Shown: positions 1-11,257, counted from the first letter of the stretch. The stretch is 64,000 bases of DNA from Linum tenue (GCA_946122785.1 CAMGYJ010000004.1:57668679-57732678), one strand, 5' to 3'. Notes: generated by a model not told the origin, from the letters alone. Made by a program: numbers and translations.

Positions 1-1160
1 GGTGGAATTTTTTTAAGTGAAAGGTGCTGACGTGGCGCATTCACCGTTAGTCAACGCTTTGACCGTCAAAGATAACAGTCAATTTTCGCGTTTGGCCAAT
101 TTCATTACTTTGGTGTATAGTTCAGGCCATGATGTTATAGAGAGAAAAGATTGGTCCAGATGTTTATTATGTGAAATGTTCAGGCTATACAAATATATTA
201 ACCCTATATTCTATTGTAAAGAAGAAGAAACGTTTATTTTTTTTATAACCCAGGAATCTCAACCCCACTTGCCACTTTGTCATAGCGGGGTCTACTAAAA
301 CTGGAGGTTCACCTGCGTGAGTTTACCTCGCTTTGCGAAGTCCCACCACTAGGATCCCCATTATGTCTCTGGGAACACCCGCCTGATGGCTTGGAGGATC
401 GAATCTAAGAGTTGCCCCTCCCAAGTCATCACTTTTCTTCGCACTCACACTAGTTGAAATATGTGACTTTTTGCAGAAGGAGAAATGCGGTCATGTGACA
501 GTGATACACAAAAGTGTAAAAAAATAACATAAAATAACATTTTTATGCTACACAAAAAGACGAAGTAATGTCTACTTTAAAAAAATAATAAGAAGTAAGA
601 AAAATTAGAATATAGATAAGTATACTCTAAATTAAACAAATCAAAAGAAAAAGGTGAGGTATTAGATTTAAGAGTTGTATGTTTAGAGTAAAAAGTGAAT
701 TGAGAATGAAAAAGTGAGTATTTAATAGGAATGTGTTAGATTTAATGGGTGTGGTTGGAGTTGATCTTCTCATAGAATGTGATCAAACATGTACGTTGGT
801 TGGGTTGGATAGCGTCACAATTCCTAAGAGGTTGTGAGTTTCATTTTTCCCTTTTCAGTTGTTCGTCTCCCTTCCTCATCCGATGGTCCAAAACACAACA
901 AGGGCTTTTTTGGAAGTAGCTTAATGGAAAGAATTTGAATTAAGAACATAATACATGGGAAACAATTATGCAGTGCGATTGGTGGGTTTCATTACCACTA
1001 ACTATAAACGCCCGCATCTCTTCCCCTTCCATTTATGGATCCTTCCTCATCAAACCAAACCATAGTCCTGGTAGCTACAGAGCTCCGACAATATATTTAT
1101 GCGGTCGCCAGAATACAATGGACGACTACTTAAGCAACGACGATGACAGAGATGGAGTGG
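1..1160. other. Intergenic, no gene recognised
   Basis: No supportable gene is seen here. The first 200 bases contain a GTCAA/TTTGACC-rich stretch that resembles dispersed plant repeat DNA, but no boundaries could be set. From about 480 the sequence is AT-rich with stop codons in all frames. The short open frames at 17-298 and 968-1225 lack domain features and are treated as chance. Confidence 0.6.
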
Positions 1161-1164
1161 GAGC

Positions 1165-1342
1165 TGAACACGCAGCAAAAGACTGCCTTCTGTTATTGAG
1201 TATCTTAATGTTATATAGTATATAGCTAGCGCAAGGAAAGGAACCGAATTGAGAATTACAAGGGCATTACTAACAGCTACAACAGATGAGAGAAGAGTGT
1301 GCGATAGGGGTTCCTGAAGTGTAGGGGAAGTAGTTCCTTATC
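1165..1342 (-). repeat. Putative 3' LTR start of the copia element
   Basis: Immediately after the copia RNase H reading frame, read on the minus strand, a purine run (GCGGGGGGC, 1344-1352) is followed by TGATAAGG, so the pol stop codon overlaps the presumed LTR start. A TATATAA-like box lies near 1210-1225. The far end of the LTR is not defined: the interval given is a guess, and no matching 5' LTR was found in the window. Confidence 0.35.
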
Positions 1343-3840
1343 AGCCCCCCGCAAGTGAAGCCGCAGAGAGGCGCAACTTGGAGCAAAATCGGGTGAACGG
1401 AAGCCGAGTGAGGGGCTTAGTGAGGACGTCTGCCAATTGATCGGGAGCAGGAAGGCAGTGAACATGGAGTTGACCCTTGCTGACTTGATCACGAACAAAG
1501 TGAAACTCAATCTCCATATGCTTTGAGCGATTGTGAAATACGGGATTGTGAGCGAGATATGTTGCACCAAGATTATCACACCATAGTATCGGCGCAGAGG
1601 GAATGGATTGACCCAATTCATACATCAAGGAACGTAGCTAGAGGAATTCGGAAGCAACTGTAGCAAGTGCTCTGTATTCACATTCTGTAGATGATCGAGC
1701 CACTGACTTTTGTTTGCGAGTAGACCATGAAATGAGATTGGAACCACAATAGACAGCAAAACCTGTAATTGATTTCCGATCCTTTGGACAAGAAGCCCAA
1801 GAGGCGTCGGAGTAGCCATGAATATGAAGAGAGGTAGAGCGAGTGATGCGCAATCCTCGACCAATCGTTCCGCGAAGATAGCGGAGAATGCGCTTGACTG
1901 CTGACCAGTGAGCGTCCGTGGGAAAGTGCTGAAACTGAGACACATGGTTCACTGCGAAAGAAATGTGAGGACGCGTAAAACTCAGATACTGTAGCCCGCC
2001 GACGAGGCTGCGATAGAGAGCCGGATCATGAAATTGTGGAGAAGCATCAAGGGAACTCTGTTGGATAATGTCTAGCGTGCAAGGAGTGGATATCGGATTA
2101 GCAGCTGTCATCTTCGCACGTTCCAGTAGTTCGGAGATGAATTTCCGTTGACTGAGAAGAATGCCATCCGGCAGGGGCGGAGCTACACAGGGCCTAAGGG
2201 AGGCCCCGGCCCCCCGAGAATTTCGAAAATCATGAAAAAATGTACGAGTATTCTGAAAATTACGAAGTAAATACAGGTTTTATAATAATGGCCACGGGTT
2301 AAAATGTACCTATAGAAGCTGATTAACGTAGTGGAGTTGTAGTTGTTCTGTATTCGGCAGGTCAGCGGTTCAATCCCCATTTATGTCAACTTTTTGGTTG
2401 GAGTTTTTTACAATTTATAGCTTTAATCGAAAAATTTCCCTCGATAAGTTTAACAACAATGTCAATTTAATTATTTGACAAAACATGTCGTATATTTTGA
2501 TAATTCACGCAATTAATTTATTTATATAGTTCTATAATTATTTTGATTTTTGTCTAGTTACGATAGTATACGAAACATTTTCGGCCCCCCCCAAACACAA
2601 AATCCTAGCTCCGCCCCTGCCATCCGGGGAACGGTGAACCTCAATTCCAAGAAAGTAGGAGAGAGAGCCGAGGTCTCGGAGAGCAAACCTCTTATGGAGG
2701 TAGGCTAGGAGACGCTGAAGTAAAGGAGTGGAGTTCCCGGTGAGAACGATGTCGTCGACGTAGACCATCATGTATAGACGAACATCGCCGGACTTGTAGA
2801 TGAAGAGAGACGGATCAGTGCCACTGAACCCAAACTGCACAAGAGCCTGGGCCAAGCAAGCAAACCAAGTGCGGGGAGCTTGGCGCAAACCATATATGCT
2901 CTTCCGAAGGCGGCATACATGATTCGGTTTGTCAGAATCCACAAAGCCCTGAGGTTGGCGCATGTAGACTGTTTCCTGTAACTCACCGTGAAGAAAAGCG
3001 TTAGCAATATCTAGTTGATGAAGTGGCCATTTCTGAGTGACAGCCAGGCCAAGGACAAGGCGGAGTGTTGCTGGGCGAAGGACGGGGCTGTAGGTTTCGT
3101 GAAAATCGACGCCTGGAATCTGTTGAAAATCACGAGCTACCAAACGAGCTTTGTCTCGTTCGATGCTCCCATCGGGATGAAATTTGGTGCGGAAGACCCA
3201 CTTGTTGGTAAGAAGATTGCAATCGGCCGGCGGCGGGACTAAATCCCACGTGTGATTTCGGATCAAAGCAGTGAACTCATCAGTCATGGCGGAGCGCCAT
3301 CTAGAGCTTTTAAGAGCCTGGGCCGCCGTGGTTGGCGTGTCATCAATTGGGGGTTGGCGGGCAAGAAAGGTTTTAGGTTTGAGATTTCCTGTCTTGATGC
3401 GTGTGACCATGGGATGAGAGGAAGTAGTTGGATTAGTAATAAGTAAGGGTTGGGGAGATGTAGTAAATCGTGGGCGAGGAGGAAGAGGTTTGCGAGGGGG
3501 AAGGAGGGTAGGTGTGAAGGTTGCAGGGGTGGAGGAAGAAGGAGCAGGGAAGAAGAGTGAGGCGGAGATTTGGTTGGAGGCGTAGAGGAGTAATGTGGGC
3601 TGGAGGTTAGGAGTAATGTGGGCTGGGCTAGGGGGTGTGGTGGGGTGAGTGGATGAAGGAACAGTGGGTGGTGGGTTGGGGATTGGGGAATGGGCCGGGT
3701 TGTGATGGAGGAGAGGGAGAGTGGGCAGTGTGACGGGTTGGGGAATAGGAGCAGGGGGGTTGGGTATAGGGGTAGAATGTGTATTGACGAATGGTTGATG
3801 ATGCGGTCTTTTTCGACATAGTTTTGGGTTTTGGCCAAGG
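1341..3840 (-). pseudogene. Ty1/copia pol fragment (RT + RNase H), broken
   Basis: This is the 3' part of a Ty1/copia polyprotein. On the minus strand a proline-rich linker (about 3830-3420) is followed by reverse transcriptase with the copia landmarks IYGLRQAPRTWF and YVDDIVLTGN, then copia RNase H (SDASWA..., STECEYRAL..., LWCDNLGA..., DVLTKPL). Gag, protease and integrase are absent, so the element is 5' truncated. A 448-bp hAT element plus its 8-bp target copy interrupts the frame after the LGIEVHRS motif. That total of 456 bp is a multiple of three, so the frame is kept on both sides. One further lesion is a TAG at about 1638 where relatives have a tryptophan codon (TGG). The protein could not be made as it stands. 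The RT/RNase H assignment is secure; the lineage (Ale/Retrofit-like) is an inference. Confidence 0.85.
2172..2619. mobile_element. Non-autonomous hAT element inside copia pol
   Basis: Terminal inverted repeats CAGGGGCGGAGCTA at the left and TAGCTCCGCCCCTG at the right bound 448 bp. The 8 bp CCATCCGG are found directly outside both ends (2164-2171 and 2620-2627), a perfect target duplication of the length typical of hAT. No transposase frame is present, so it must be moved in trans. A stretch at about 2352-2385 resembles a tRNA T-arm/B-box (GGTTCAATCCC). Confidence 0.9.
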
Positions 3841-4064
3841 GAAAAAGTCACAATATTCAAATCCAACCAAAGTAGCAATTCCAAACATTCCAATCTCCAC
3901 CTATTGTAAACAAGCCTCATCCCAAAATCTCAAATATGTTTAAGAGTTAGAACTCGAAAGTCACCTCTCAGACTCCCCTTGTAGTTGCCAAAGCAGACCA
4001 CTCACCCTAGTAGTCTTTATTTATTTGATGTTTGTGAATGATGATGATCTTGTGGTGCTTGTAT

Positions 4065-4149
4065 TTAATGTCTTTAATGTCTTGCTAATTGGATGAAGAG
4101 TTGCTTGTAATTAATGTCTTTAATGTCTTGCTAATTGGATGAAGAGTTT
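4065..4149. repeat. Two-copy 46-bp tandem repeat
   Basis: The unit beginning TTAATGTCTTTAATGTC and ending in GGATGAAGAGTT occurs at 4065-4110 and again, slightly shortened, at 4111-4149. It lies in AT-rich sequence between the copia fragment and the Cassandra element. No gene is seen around it. Confidence 0.7.
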
Positions 4150-4208
4150 TGATTATTTGTAATTTTATGTGTTTGAGTTCGAATTTAGTTTTTTTGTTCA
4201 CGATATGT

Positions 4209-4454
4209 TGTAACGTCCCGAACCTTTTCGCGACGAAGATATTGTCCGCTTTGGGCCTCAACCCTCACGGTTTTCAACTTGGGGTGCAATTCAAGTTGAC
4301 TTCCCATAAGGTCACCTATCCTTGTTGTACTCCACACTGAGCACTCCTCCATTTTACCCCAAAACGCGTCTTGTCAGTTAAGGTCGGTTTCCTACTTATG
4401 AACTATGGATCTCTCTCGGGATTTGTAGATGTGGGATTCACCTAAGGTGTTACA
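4209..4454 (-). repeat. Cassandra 3' LTR (5S box partly deleted)
   Basis: This is the 3' LTR in the minus-strand reading, 246 bp. It aligns to the other LTR throughout but lacks about 24 bp that hold the box A part of the 5S-like promoter. The box C-like part (GATAGGTGACCTTATGGG) is kept with a substitution. Confidence 0.88.
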
Positions 4455-4524
4455 TACACCCCCCTTGGGACTCAACGCTCTCGTTAAAGTTTGCCCCACC
4501 ATCGTTCAAGACGGACGCGGAGAG

Positions 4525-4536
4525 GCTCTGATACCA
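4525..4536 (-). other. Cassandra primer binding site
   Basis: The minus strand reads TGGTATCAGAGC, the standard plant LTR-element match to the 3' end of initiator methionine tRNA. It begins 9 nt inside the 5' LTR. Confidence 0.85.
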
Positions 4537-4545
4537 CTTGTAAGT

Positions 4546-4815
4546 TGTAACATCCCGAACATTTTCCTGACGTAGATATTGTCCGCTTTGGGCCTCGACC
4601 CTCATGGTTTTCGACTTGGGGTGCAATTCAATGTGACTTCCCATAAGGTCACCCATCCTTGTAGTCCACTCTGAGCACGTTTAACTTTGGAGTTCTCACA
4701 AGTACTCCTTCATTTCACCCCAAAATGCGTCTTGTCAGTTAAAGTTGGTTCCCTAATTATGAACCATGGATCTCTCCCGTGCTTTGTCGATGTGGGATTC
4801 GCCTAAGGTGTTACA
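4546..4815 (-). repeat. Cassandra 5' LTR
   Basis: This is the 5' LTR in the minus-strand reading, 270 bp, TGTAACACC...GTTACA. It retains the full 5S rRNA-like segment at 4635-4699. Confidence 0.9.
4635..4699 (-). ncRNA. 5S rRNA-like segment in the Cassandra LTR
   Basis: The minus strand reads GAACTCCAAAGTTAAACGTG, then GGATGGGTGACCTTATGGG and GAAGTC. These correspond to box A, the intermediate element and box C of the plant 5S rRNA internal RNA polymerase III promoter, with a few changes. In Cassandra elements this segment can recruit Pol III. It is a promoter-bearing fragment, not a functional 5S gene. Confidence 0.85.
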
Positions 4816-5029
4816 TATGTGTTGTATTGGATTGCTGTTATTTCTTAAAAATATGATTTAATTTATTTAGGTTAAATTATTATAAATTATTTGTATGATT
4901 ATATTTTATTTTAGTATTAAAAAGGACAACATACAATATTTTAAAATATGTAGGGCTCCAAACTAACTTCTAACCAAGTCGATAACATGCAGTTAACCGA
5001 CAATTCTGATCAGTTCGGTTATTCGTATG

Positions 5030-5667
5030 TAGGGCTGCAAATGAGCCGAGTCGAGCTGAGCTTTACCCCAGCTTGAGCTCGGCTCGTTTAGTAACGAGTC
5101 TAGTCGTGTTTGAGCTAGTTTGGTTACTAAAATCTTAACTCGTATTTGATATATTCATTTTGTATGTCATGTATGATACACGTGATTAATGTTTAGATGA
5201 AAATAATAATAACAACACGTAATTGTTCCATATTAACTAATCTCATGTTAGACTTTGTGATATCATATTATTTAGTTAATAAATTTTAACTATTCAAAAT
5301 TATATTTTTTCATAGTTTCGAAGCAATCTTTGATACATAATTTCATTTTTAAATTACACATGTCATATTTGTTCACATAATCTACATGTTAAACTTCATA
5401 TAGAGTGAAATATATAATTTAACAATGTTATGAATTATCAAAATCAAACTCATATAGATCGATTCGCTCATAAAATCGGTAATCAAGTTGGCTTTCTAGT
5501 CACAATGTTGAGAGTTGATACATAATAAGCTCTAAATGAGTCAACTCACAAGTTGAGCTCAACAAACCACCGAGTCTAGCTAGCTTGGGAGCTCATCAAG
5601 CTGCAAAAACCTCAACTCAAACTCGTTAGTAAACGAGTCGAGTTCCGAATGAGTTTTTCCCGCTCTA
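5030..5667. mobile_element. Degenerate hAT-like element
   Basis: Ends are TAGGGCTGCAAA at the left and, inverted at the right, TAGAGCGGGAAA. Outside them lie TTCGTATG (5022-5029) and TCCGTATG (5668-5675), an 8-bp duplication with one mismatch. Subterminal GAGCCGAGTCGAGC-like motifs occur at both ends in opposite orientation. There is no transposase; the interior is AT-rich. Confidence 0.7.
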
Positions 5668-5675
5668 TCCGTATG

Positions 5676-6090
5676 CATATGGCGTTAGTTAACCAAAACC
5701 GCCAGAAAAGCCAGATGGGGTAGTTTCCGGCAATTCAAATTCATAGGAGGAAAGAAAAAAGGACCGAATCACTTCATCAACAAGCTACCCCTATTTCCTG
5801 TTTTACATAATGTCACACATGGTACATTTGGGATAATGTAAGATCAGAAAGAATATCTCATTGGCTGCCGAGACCCTAGTCACCACCATTGGAAAAGGAG
5901 ATGAGATATGTAGTCTCTGACTCTCCATCTTCATGTACAGAGAGGGCCAATATCTGATCAATAAAGATTATGGCAGGCTTATATTCATTCATTAGCTGTA
6001 CATTCCCAGAGAAACTTTCTTTTCCCTCAACTAGAAGTTCTTCCTCGACTGTCTAATAATAACTCAGCCTTTGCCTTCTTTCCCCATCTC
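5676..6090. other. 3' flank/3' UTR side of the GATA gene
   Basis: Non-coding sequence downstream of the GATA-type gene, which reads leftward. It presumably contains its 3' UTR. No other gene or repeat boundary was recognised. Confidence 0.5.
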
Positions 6091-9000
6091 TCAGGGCTCT
6101 CCTGAAATTAGACCAGACTCATCGCCATTTGAGTAAACAACTAGTTGTTCAGTGTTGGTATGGGCCCCATCTCCTCCTGACTCCAACATGTTTGCTTCAG
6201 CTTCCGCCTGGTTCTATATAACCATGTAACAGTGAGCTGGTGAAACTAACGCATAGATATTAGAGTCGAGAGCTCGAATTCCAGACAACAGACAGTACCT
6301 GCTCTACTGGAGCGGAAGAAGCATGATCCTGGTTTCTCTTGGACAGATCTCTCAGTGTTCCCTGCAATATTTCATTCATTATTGAAAAAACAGGCAACAA
6401 ATGTATGCCAGTCTCGAGAGTGAAATATAATCCTACTATTCTGAATTCTCCAGTCAAGGACTAACAAATAGGAGCTGATAGTATCTATAAGCATGCTAGA
6501 ATTGATGAACTGACTCTTCCTTGACATACCACATTCTTCCTCCCTCAAGTAATAAAAACTGAGATATGTGGGATCTTTAGGATTTTTAATATAATATGAT
6601 GACCAAAAAGCTTCCGCACCGCAACCCCTGCTATCTCAAATATTTCTCAGAAGCAAGCAAGGGTTCTACCCTATAGTACATCATGACCTTGAATAACAAA
6701 AAACTAGGATTTAAGATCACTATAAAAATTCAAAAGCACAAATTCTGCAAGAATTAAGAGACCTCTTTAACACCTTAAAGCAATCCCGTCTGATTAAATA
6801 ATAAAATGTAAATCTGCAATACGTGCACAGGTTAAGTTCAGCATGGCGCAAAGCAATAAACAATTTCCAAGCTAATAAAGTCAGGATACCACTCAACACA
6901 TACAGGGATAGGGCTACTAACAACTATCTGCACATGCATAGTAGAAAAATAGAATGAAATACGATTTGAACCCATGTATGGATACATAAGCTGGGATTTG
7001 AAAAAGGTAGCACTTCAGAATCACCAAAACACAGATATAAATACTCCATATCCTCGTGGTGGTGGTGAGAGGAATGAAGAAACTAACCCTGTTTGCCCAG
7101 AAAAGCCCACATGCATTGCAAAGAGACCTAGGACCAGATGGACCACGTCGCATCATTGGAGTTGATTTGGAACTGATGCCACAATGGGTACACCTACAGA
7201 AGAATACAGAAGTTCCCAAAAAAAAACTAGTCTGATAGTAATATAAATGTTTAAAGGCCAAAGATAGCCCAATAAAGCAAGGAACATTAAACTCATAGCT
7301 ATACAACATGGTTTCCCAATGCTTAGCTCTCCAGCTTTAAAGTCAGCTTTTATAATCAATGATTTTTCCACAACAGATCAGATAATAGAAAAGATCAAGA
7401 CTAGAAAACACAATGTTATCCTTACGAGGTTTCTTGCTGGCTGTCATCATGCCCTGAGTCCTGACTGCCGTCCCAGCCATATGTACCATCTTTCTTCGAT
7501 GAGGTGAACTGACCTTTGTTGCGCTGCATCCTGATTTACACAGAAAATCATCATCAGAAGGGAAACAGAACCACCAACAAAATTTTGGGGGTGGGGACAA
7601 GCGATGTCTGAAAATAACCAGCAAAGCAAAGGGGAAACAATTCACAGCATAGAAGCCAGATGCATATAAGTATAACTTTTCATTTCCATATATATCAACA
7701 GCTCTCATAGAAGTCAAACAGGGTAAATATCTTACATATGAGCAGAATACTCATAAACACTGTTAGAAACACGTTTCTGTCAATACTATTATTATTATTA
7801 TGGAATAAGGGAGCAAAATAGCCGTTTATGAATGAGGGTCAGGATTTCGTATTAGGAGTCTTTAATTACTTGGTTGTTAAGTCATTAGTTAGTTTTAGGT
7901 TTATTATTAGGTCTTGGAGTCTTTTCCTATAAACATGTACGTGGGAATTCATTTAAGATAATCAAAGAAGAATATTACAGAAATTATCCCCAAACACTAA
8001 TCTCTCTCAATTCTCTGAAATCCCGTCTCTCCCTAAAGGCCCGGCCATTGTTCCCCAAATTCGTGTTCAATCCCTAACCCCAATTCTATTCTTCCCAATT
8101 ATGATTCAAATCCCTAAATCTCTCTCAATTCTCTTCTAGTCAATCCAGGTTACCAATAATCTCATGTGCCAAAGAAGCGTATTTCTTACGAACACCTTGC
8201 ACCCTGCACAACATAGTCAAATTTGTTTCTTTCGATAACCAAATTGTAAACTAACAATCACTAGGCATACAGCAACACTAATTACAGTGGTCAAGAACTC
8301 CTGTTGTTGGTACTTGGACAAAGAGCCTACAGCATGCCAGCAAATAGTATATCAAGGCTACCACTTCGGTCTAACTATAGATGGCTTAATATTTCCTTAA
8401 AGTAAACATCAGATGGATACTTAATAAGCAGCTCAAATCATGAATCCAGGAGAAGGTTACATCATACTTGTTCTACTGCCCTTAGGGTAATCACTTCATA
8501 AGGTTGTAAATACCCATTTGCCGTTTAAATCTGTTAAGCACTCTAACAAATCATTCTAAAATGTGACTTATGACGTTTAGGGACACAGCGAAACAACACA
8601 TGAATTTCAACTCGACTTGGTGCTTGTACGTAGTTGTAATACAAACAACAGAATTGGCGTTTAACAGGCAACTCATCATATTGATACTCTCTAATTTTTC
8701 TAGCCATCCAGGTGTTGGCAACCTAATCTACCCGTTCTGACAAGTCAAAAACAGTTTAATAATATAAGATATGTGCCAAAAACCACCATGATAAAATCTT
8801 ACGCAAACATCACAATATCATATATCAGGAGGTATCATCAACACACCTTTGGGCAACCTCTTGGCGAACACTATATCGAACCTTCTTGTCAAAACATCGC
8901 TCTTTCCTCTTTTGCCTAAATCTATTCAAAGAAGCTGCTCTATGAGGTTGTGTCGAGCGGCCTGGATAGTCCATAGATGTGCCCTAGATAGCAAGGAGTC

Positions 9001-9822
9001 ATATCAGAAAGTCTGAGCATATCCATAAATTCACATATATACTAAAATCTCATAAATAATAAGAGAGGACAAATACCCTTTGGCCTTGAGGCGGCAGTTC
9101 CAGACCATTCAGACCAGAATTTATTTCACAACCTCCTAGTAGTAACAGAACTGCCTGAACCTGTGACACCCAGAAAGTAAGCACATTAAGCTAAAGCTCC
9201 AAACTGGACATATGCGAAACAAATGATCTCAAACATTTGTAACCACCGTCGCAAAGAAGCAATTCATGGAAACAGAAGCAGCCAAGAAGAAAAACCTAAA
9301 GAATGTAGTTCCTTGCGCTACTTTCACAGCCTAGAACTCAACATTGAAGCTACATTCGTTATCTCTTCCCAGAAACTCCCACAAAAAAAGAAGAAAGATG
9401 GCCAAAGTTGCAGACTTTTGTCTCCCTACGCCGCTAAAACCCTCGGCAGAATCACCTACCTTATCAGGCGTGACGTCGTCAAACACATACACCTGGCCAC
9501 GAAACGTCAAAGTAAGCTGGTTGGTGATATCACCCCCATGAATAAGAAGCTCCGACCCAGGGCCGCCACTGGAGGAAATATAGACAGAGTCAGCAGACAT
9601 GTCGTCGACGACGACTCCTGCGGCTGCGGCAGCATCGTCATATCCAATGTTTTCAAGCTGGTGCTGGTCCATCGAATCGGGGGCTCCGGAAGCATCTTCT
9701 TCGTCGCCGCCGCCGCCGCCGCCGGGCAAGTCGTCGATCTGGTGGGGAATGTTCATGGATTGAGAGTGGGCATACATTGGCGAGAATCTTTGTGGCCCTG
9801 AAGCATCAGAGAGGGAGGGCAA
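6091..9822 (-). CDS. TIFY-CCT-GATA transcription factor (ZML/GATA24-25-28 type)
   Basis: A nuclear transcription factor of the ZIM-like GATA class. Seven coding exons are read on the minus strand: 9822-9460, 9160-9077, 8983-8847, 7530-7426, 7193-7088, 6361-6299 and 6207-6091. All junctions are GT/AG and sum to 975 nt (324 aa plus stop), which supports the model. Exon 1 gives an acidic, Gly/Ala-rich N terminus and the start of the TIFY domain ([19 protein letters not shown]), completed by exon 2 (QAVLLLLGG). Exon 3 encodes a basic CCT domain ([20 protein letters not shown]). Exon 5 encodes a GATA zinc finger, [12 protein letters not shown]...[11 protein letters not shown], of the CX2C-X20-CX2C type. 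The family binds GATA motifs, and TIFY mediates partner binding; its roles include light and stress responses. The first ATG is used, but an in-frame ATG 45 nt downstream (MYAHSQSMN) is a plausible alternative start. Intron 3 carries an LTR-like fragment. Confidence 0.93.
7761..8150 (+). repeat. LTR-like fragment in GATA intron 3
   Basis: The stretch starts TGTTAGAAAC, followed closely by GTTTCTGTCA, a short palindrome like the LTR ends of the TR-GAG element at 43877. It includes a TATAAA-like box near 7930 and pyrimidine-rich sequence downstream. No second end or target duplication was found, so it is probably a truncated or solo LTR of uncertain family. Confidence 0.4.
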
Positions 9823-10185
9823 GCAGGAGGGAATCGGAAGAAACCCCCGAAAATCCTAACCCCCCTGGAGAGATGTCCGCTGGGAGATTAGGGTTTGCAC
9901 AAAAAGTGGAAGAATCCGACGAAGGGAGGATATTTGTGGCACAGAGTTTCGTACGTCCCGGAATCTCCTTCCGCGTTATTGGGTTTCTCTAATTCTAATT
10001 CGCCGGCCGGCGATGTAATTGTGGAGTGCGTCTCCCGGGGGACAGCGAGAGAGAGACGACGATGGAGAAGAAAAAGGGGGAGCCAAGACAGGGAGAGACC
10101 AAACAGAGACTCGAGAGTGAGAAAAGCCAGTCCAGTTAATAGTAAAAATACGGAACGAGCATAAAAAGGAAAAGTATATACGTTA
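9823..10185 (-). promoter_or_regulatory. 5' UTR/promoter region of the GATA gene
   Basis: Sequence upstream of the GATA-type start codon. Purine-rich GA runs occur at 10040-10130 and are typical of plant 5' UTRs and promoters. The transcription start is not identifiable by eye. The open frame at 9777-10164 on the plus strand has no recognisable features. Confidence 0.45.
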
Positions 10186-10531
10186 GAGTATCAACATTGC
10201 AATCTTGCAAAATAAATATGAAATAGGTGTTTGCTATTACAAAATAAATTGCTACTACCAATTGCATATTTAAAAGATTGCAATAAATATAATTCTATAT
10301 GCAAATAAAAAAACCTAAAAAAATGGAGATTTTTTATTTTAGATTATTTTCTTTTCTCTTTTACTTAATTTTCTATAATTTAAACATAATATTTAATTAC
10401 ATTTTCAATTGCAAGTTAATTGAATTGATGTAGGTGAGTGAAATGAATTTGATGTGGATTGCAAAAAATTTGAGTTGACAGTAAAAAACACAAATGCAAT
10501 TTCTTTTGCAATTGCATTGATGGAGATGCTC
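10186..10531. mobile_element. Tourist-like MITE with TTA duplication
   Basis: About 346 bp of AT-rich DNA with imperfect terminal inverted repeats: GAGTATCAACATTGCAA at the left and, inverted at the right, GAGCATCTCCATCAATGCAA. TTA directly flanks both ends (10183-10185 and 10532-10534), as expected for PIF/Harbinger MITEs. It lies just upstream of the GATA gene and has no coding capacity. Confidence 0.75.
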
Positions 10532-10652
10532 TTACTGCATATCATTAAAGGATTTACATCGCTTATCTACAAAATATATAATGGTAAAAGATGAATTGGA
10601 ATTGTCCCGTTTCAAATTTGATTCTAGAAAGTTCATTTTTGTTATTGCACCC

Positions 10653-11255
10653 TGTTGGGGGAATAGGAAATAGGGCCCAAGTAAGGGGCCAGGGTGTTGC
10701 CCTGGGCTGGGAGTGTGGGCCTCGCCAAGGGGGGAGACCCGGCCCAAGAAAGGCCTAGAGGTCAAGGCCCAAGCAGGGGGAACTGGGTCTAGGGTAGGGC
10801 GTATGACGACAAAAGGGGGGCAACGGTCAGAAGCGTACGGAAGAGACAGGGGGTGGGGCCATGCGCCTTGTGTGGGCAGATTTGTGTCAGAATGTCGAGG
10901 CGCCCAGAGAGAGACGGGGGCAGTGCATTTAATGAGGTGATGGCGTAGGGCGGATTTGGGGGGCACTGGTCGACCCTACCCTGAGTATAAATAGTGAAGT
11001 GGGTGGAGCTCATTTACTCAGGTTCTAACTTCTCTCTACAACTTTTATCTTACTTCTCTCTCTAGAATTTGTTCTAACTTGGGCGTCGGAGTGCTTACGA
11101 GCCCTTTCAAAGGGGTTCAGTGCGCGCAGTTGTGTGTAGGGGGCGAGCGTGTGACCCAGGCGCGGAGGAAGCTATTGGGGTTCGAGGAACTGACAGGACG
11201 TGAGTCGGGAGGCGCCCGGAGACTACGGAGGGCGGAAGGTTACGTGGCACAAACA
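10653..11255 (+). repeat. 5' LTR of the Tat element
   Basis: 603 bp, starting TGTTGGGGGAATAGG and ending ACAAACA. It is identical in length to the 3' LTR, with about 10 mismatches, the last one in its terminal CA. Confidence 0.95.
10986..10994 (+). promoter_or_regulatory. TATA box of the 5' LTR
   Basis: TATAAATAG lies 333 nt into the LTR. It is followed by a pyrimidine-rich stretch typical of the transcription start in plant LTRs. The 3' LTR has the same motif at the same offset (20853). Confidence 0.75.
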
Positions 11256-11257
11256 AT

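Larger units (their letters stand above)
4209..4815 (-). mobile_element. Cassandra-type TRIM retrotransposon
   Basis: A complete 607-bp terminal-repeat retrotransposon in miniature. Two LTRs of 246 and 270 bp start TGTAAC and end GTTACA on either strand and flank a 91-bp internal region. Read on the minus strand, the internal region holds a primer binding site TGGTATCAGAGC (4525-4536), complementary to initiator methionine tRNA, and a purine tract (AAGGGGGG) just before the 3' LTR. The 5-bp TATGT is duplicated at 4204-4208 and 4816-4820. The 5' LTR carries a stretch like the internal promoter of 5S rRNA, which is the hallmark of the Cassandra group. There is no coding capacity; the 68-codon open frame spanning the element is incidental. 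Confidence 0.92.

Noticed and set aside
17..298. A 93-codon open frame at the window's left edge.
   Set aside because: No domain, splice context or similarity was recognised; the sequence looks like dispersed repeat DNA.
968..1225. An 85-codon plus-strand frame.
   Set aside because: It overlaps the putative copia LTR and has no recognisable features.
4450..4656. A 68-codon minus-strand open frame.
   Set aside because: It spans the Cassandra LTR, primer site and internal region; TRIMs do not encode proteins.
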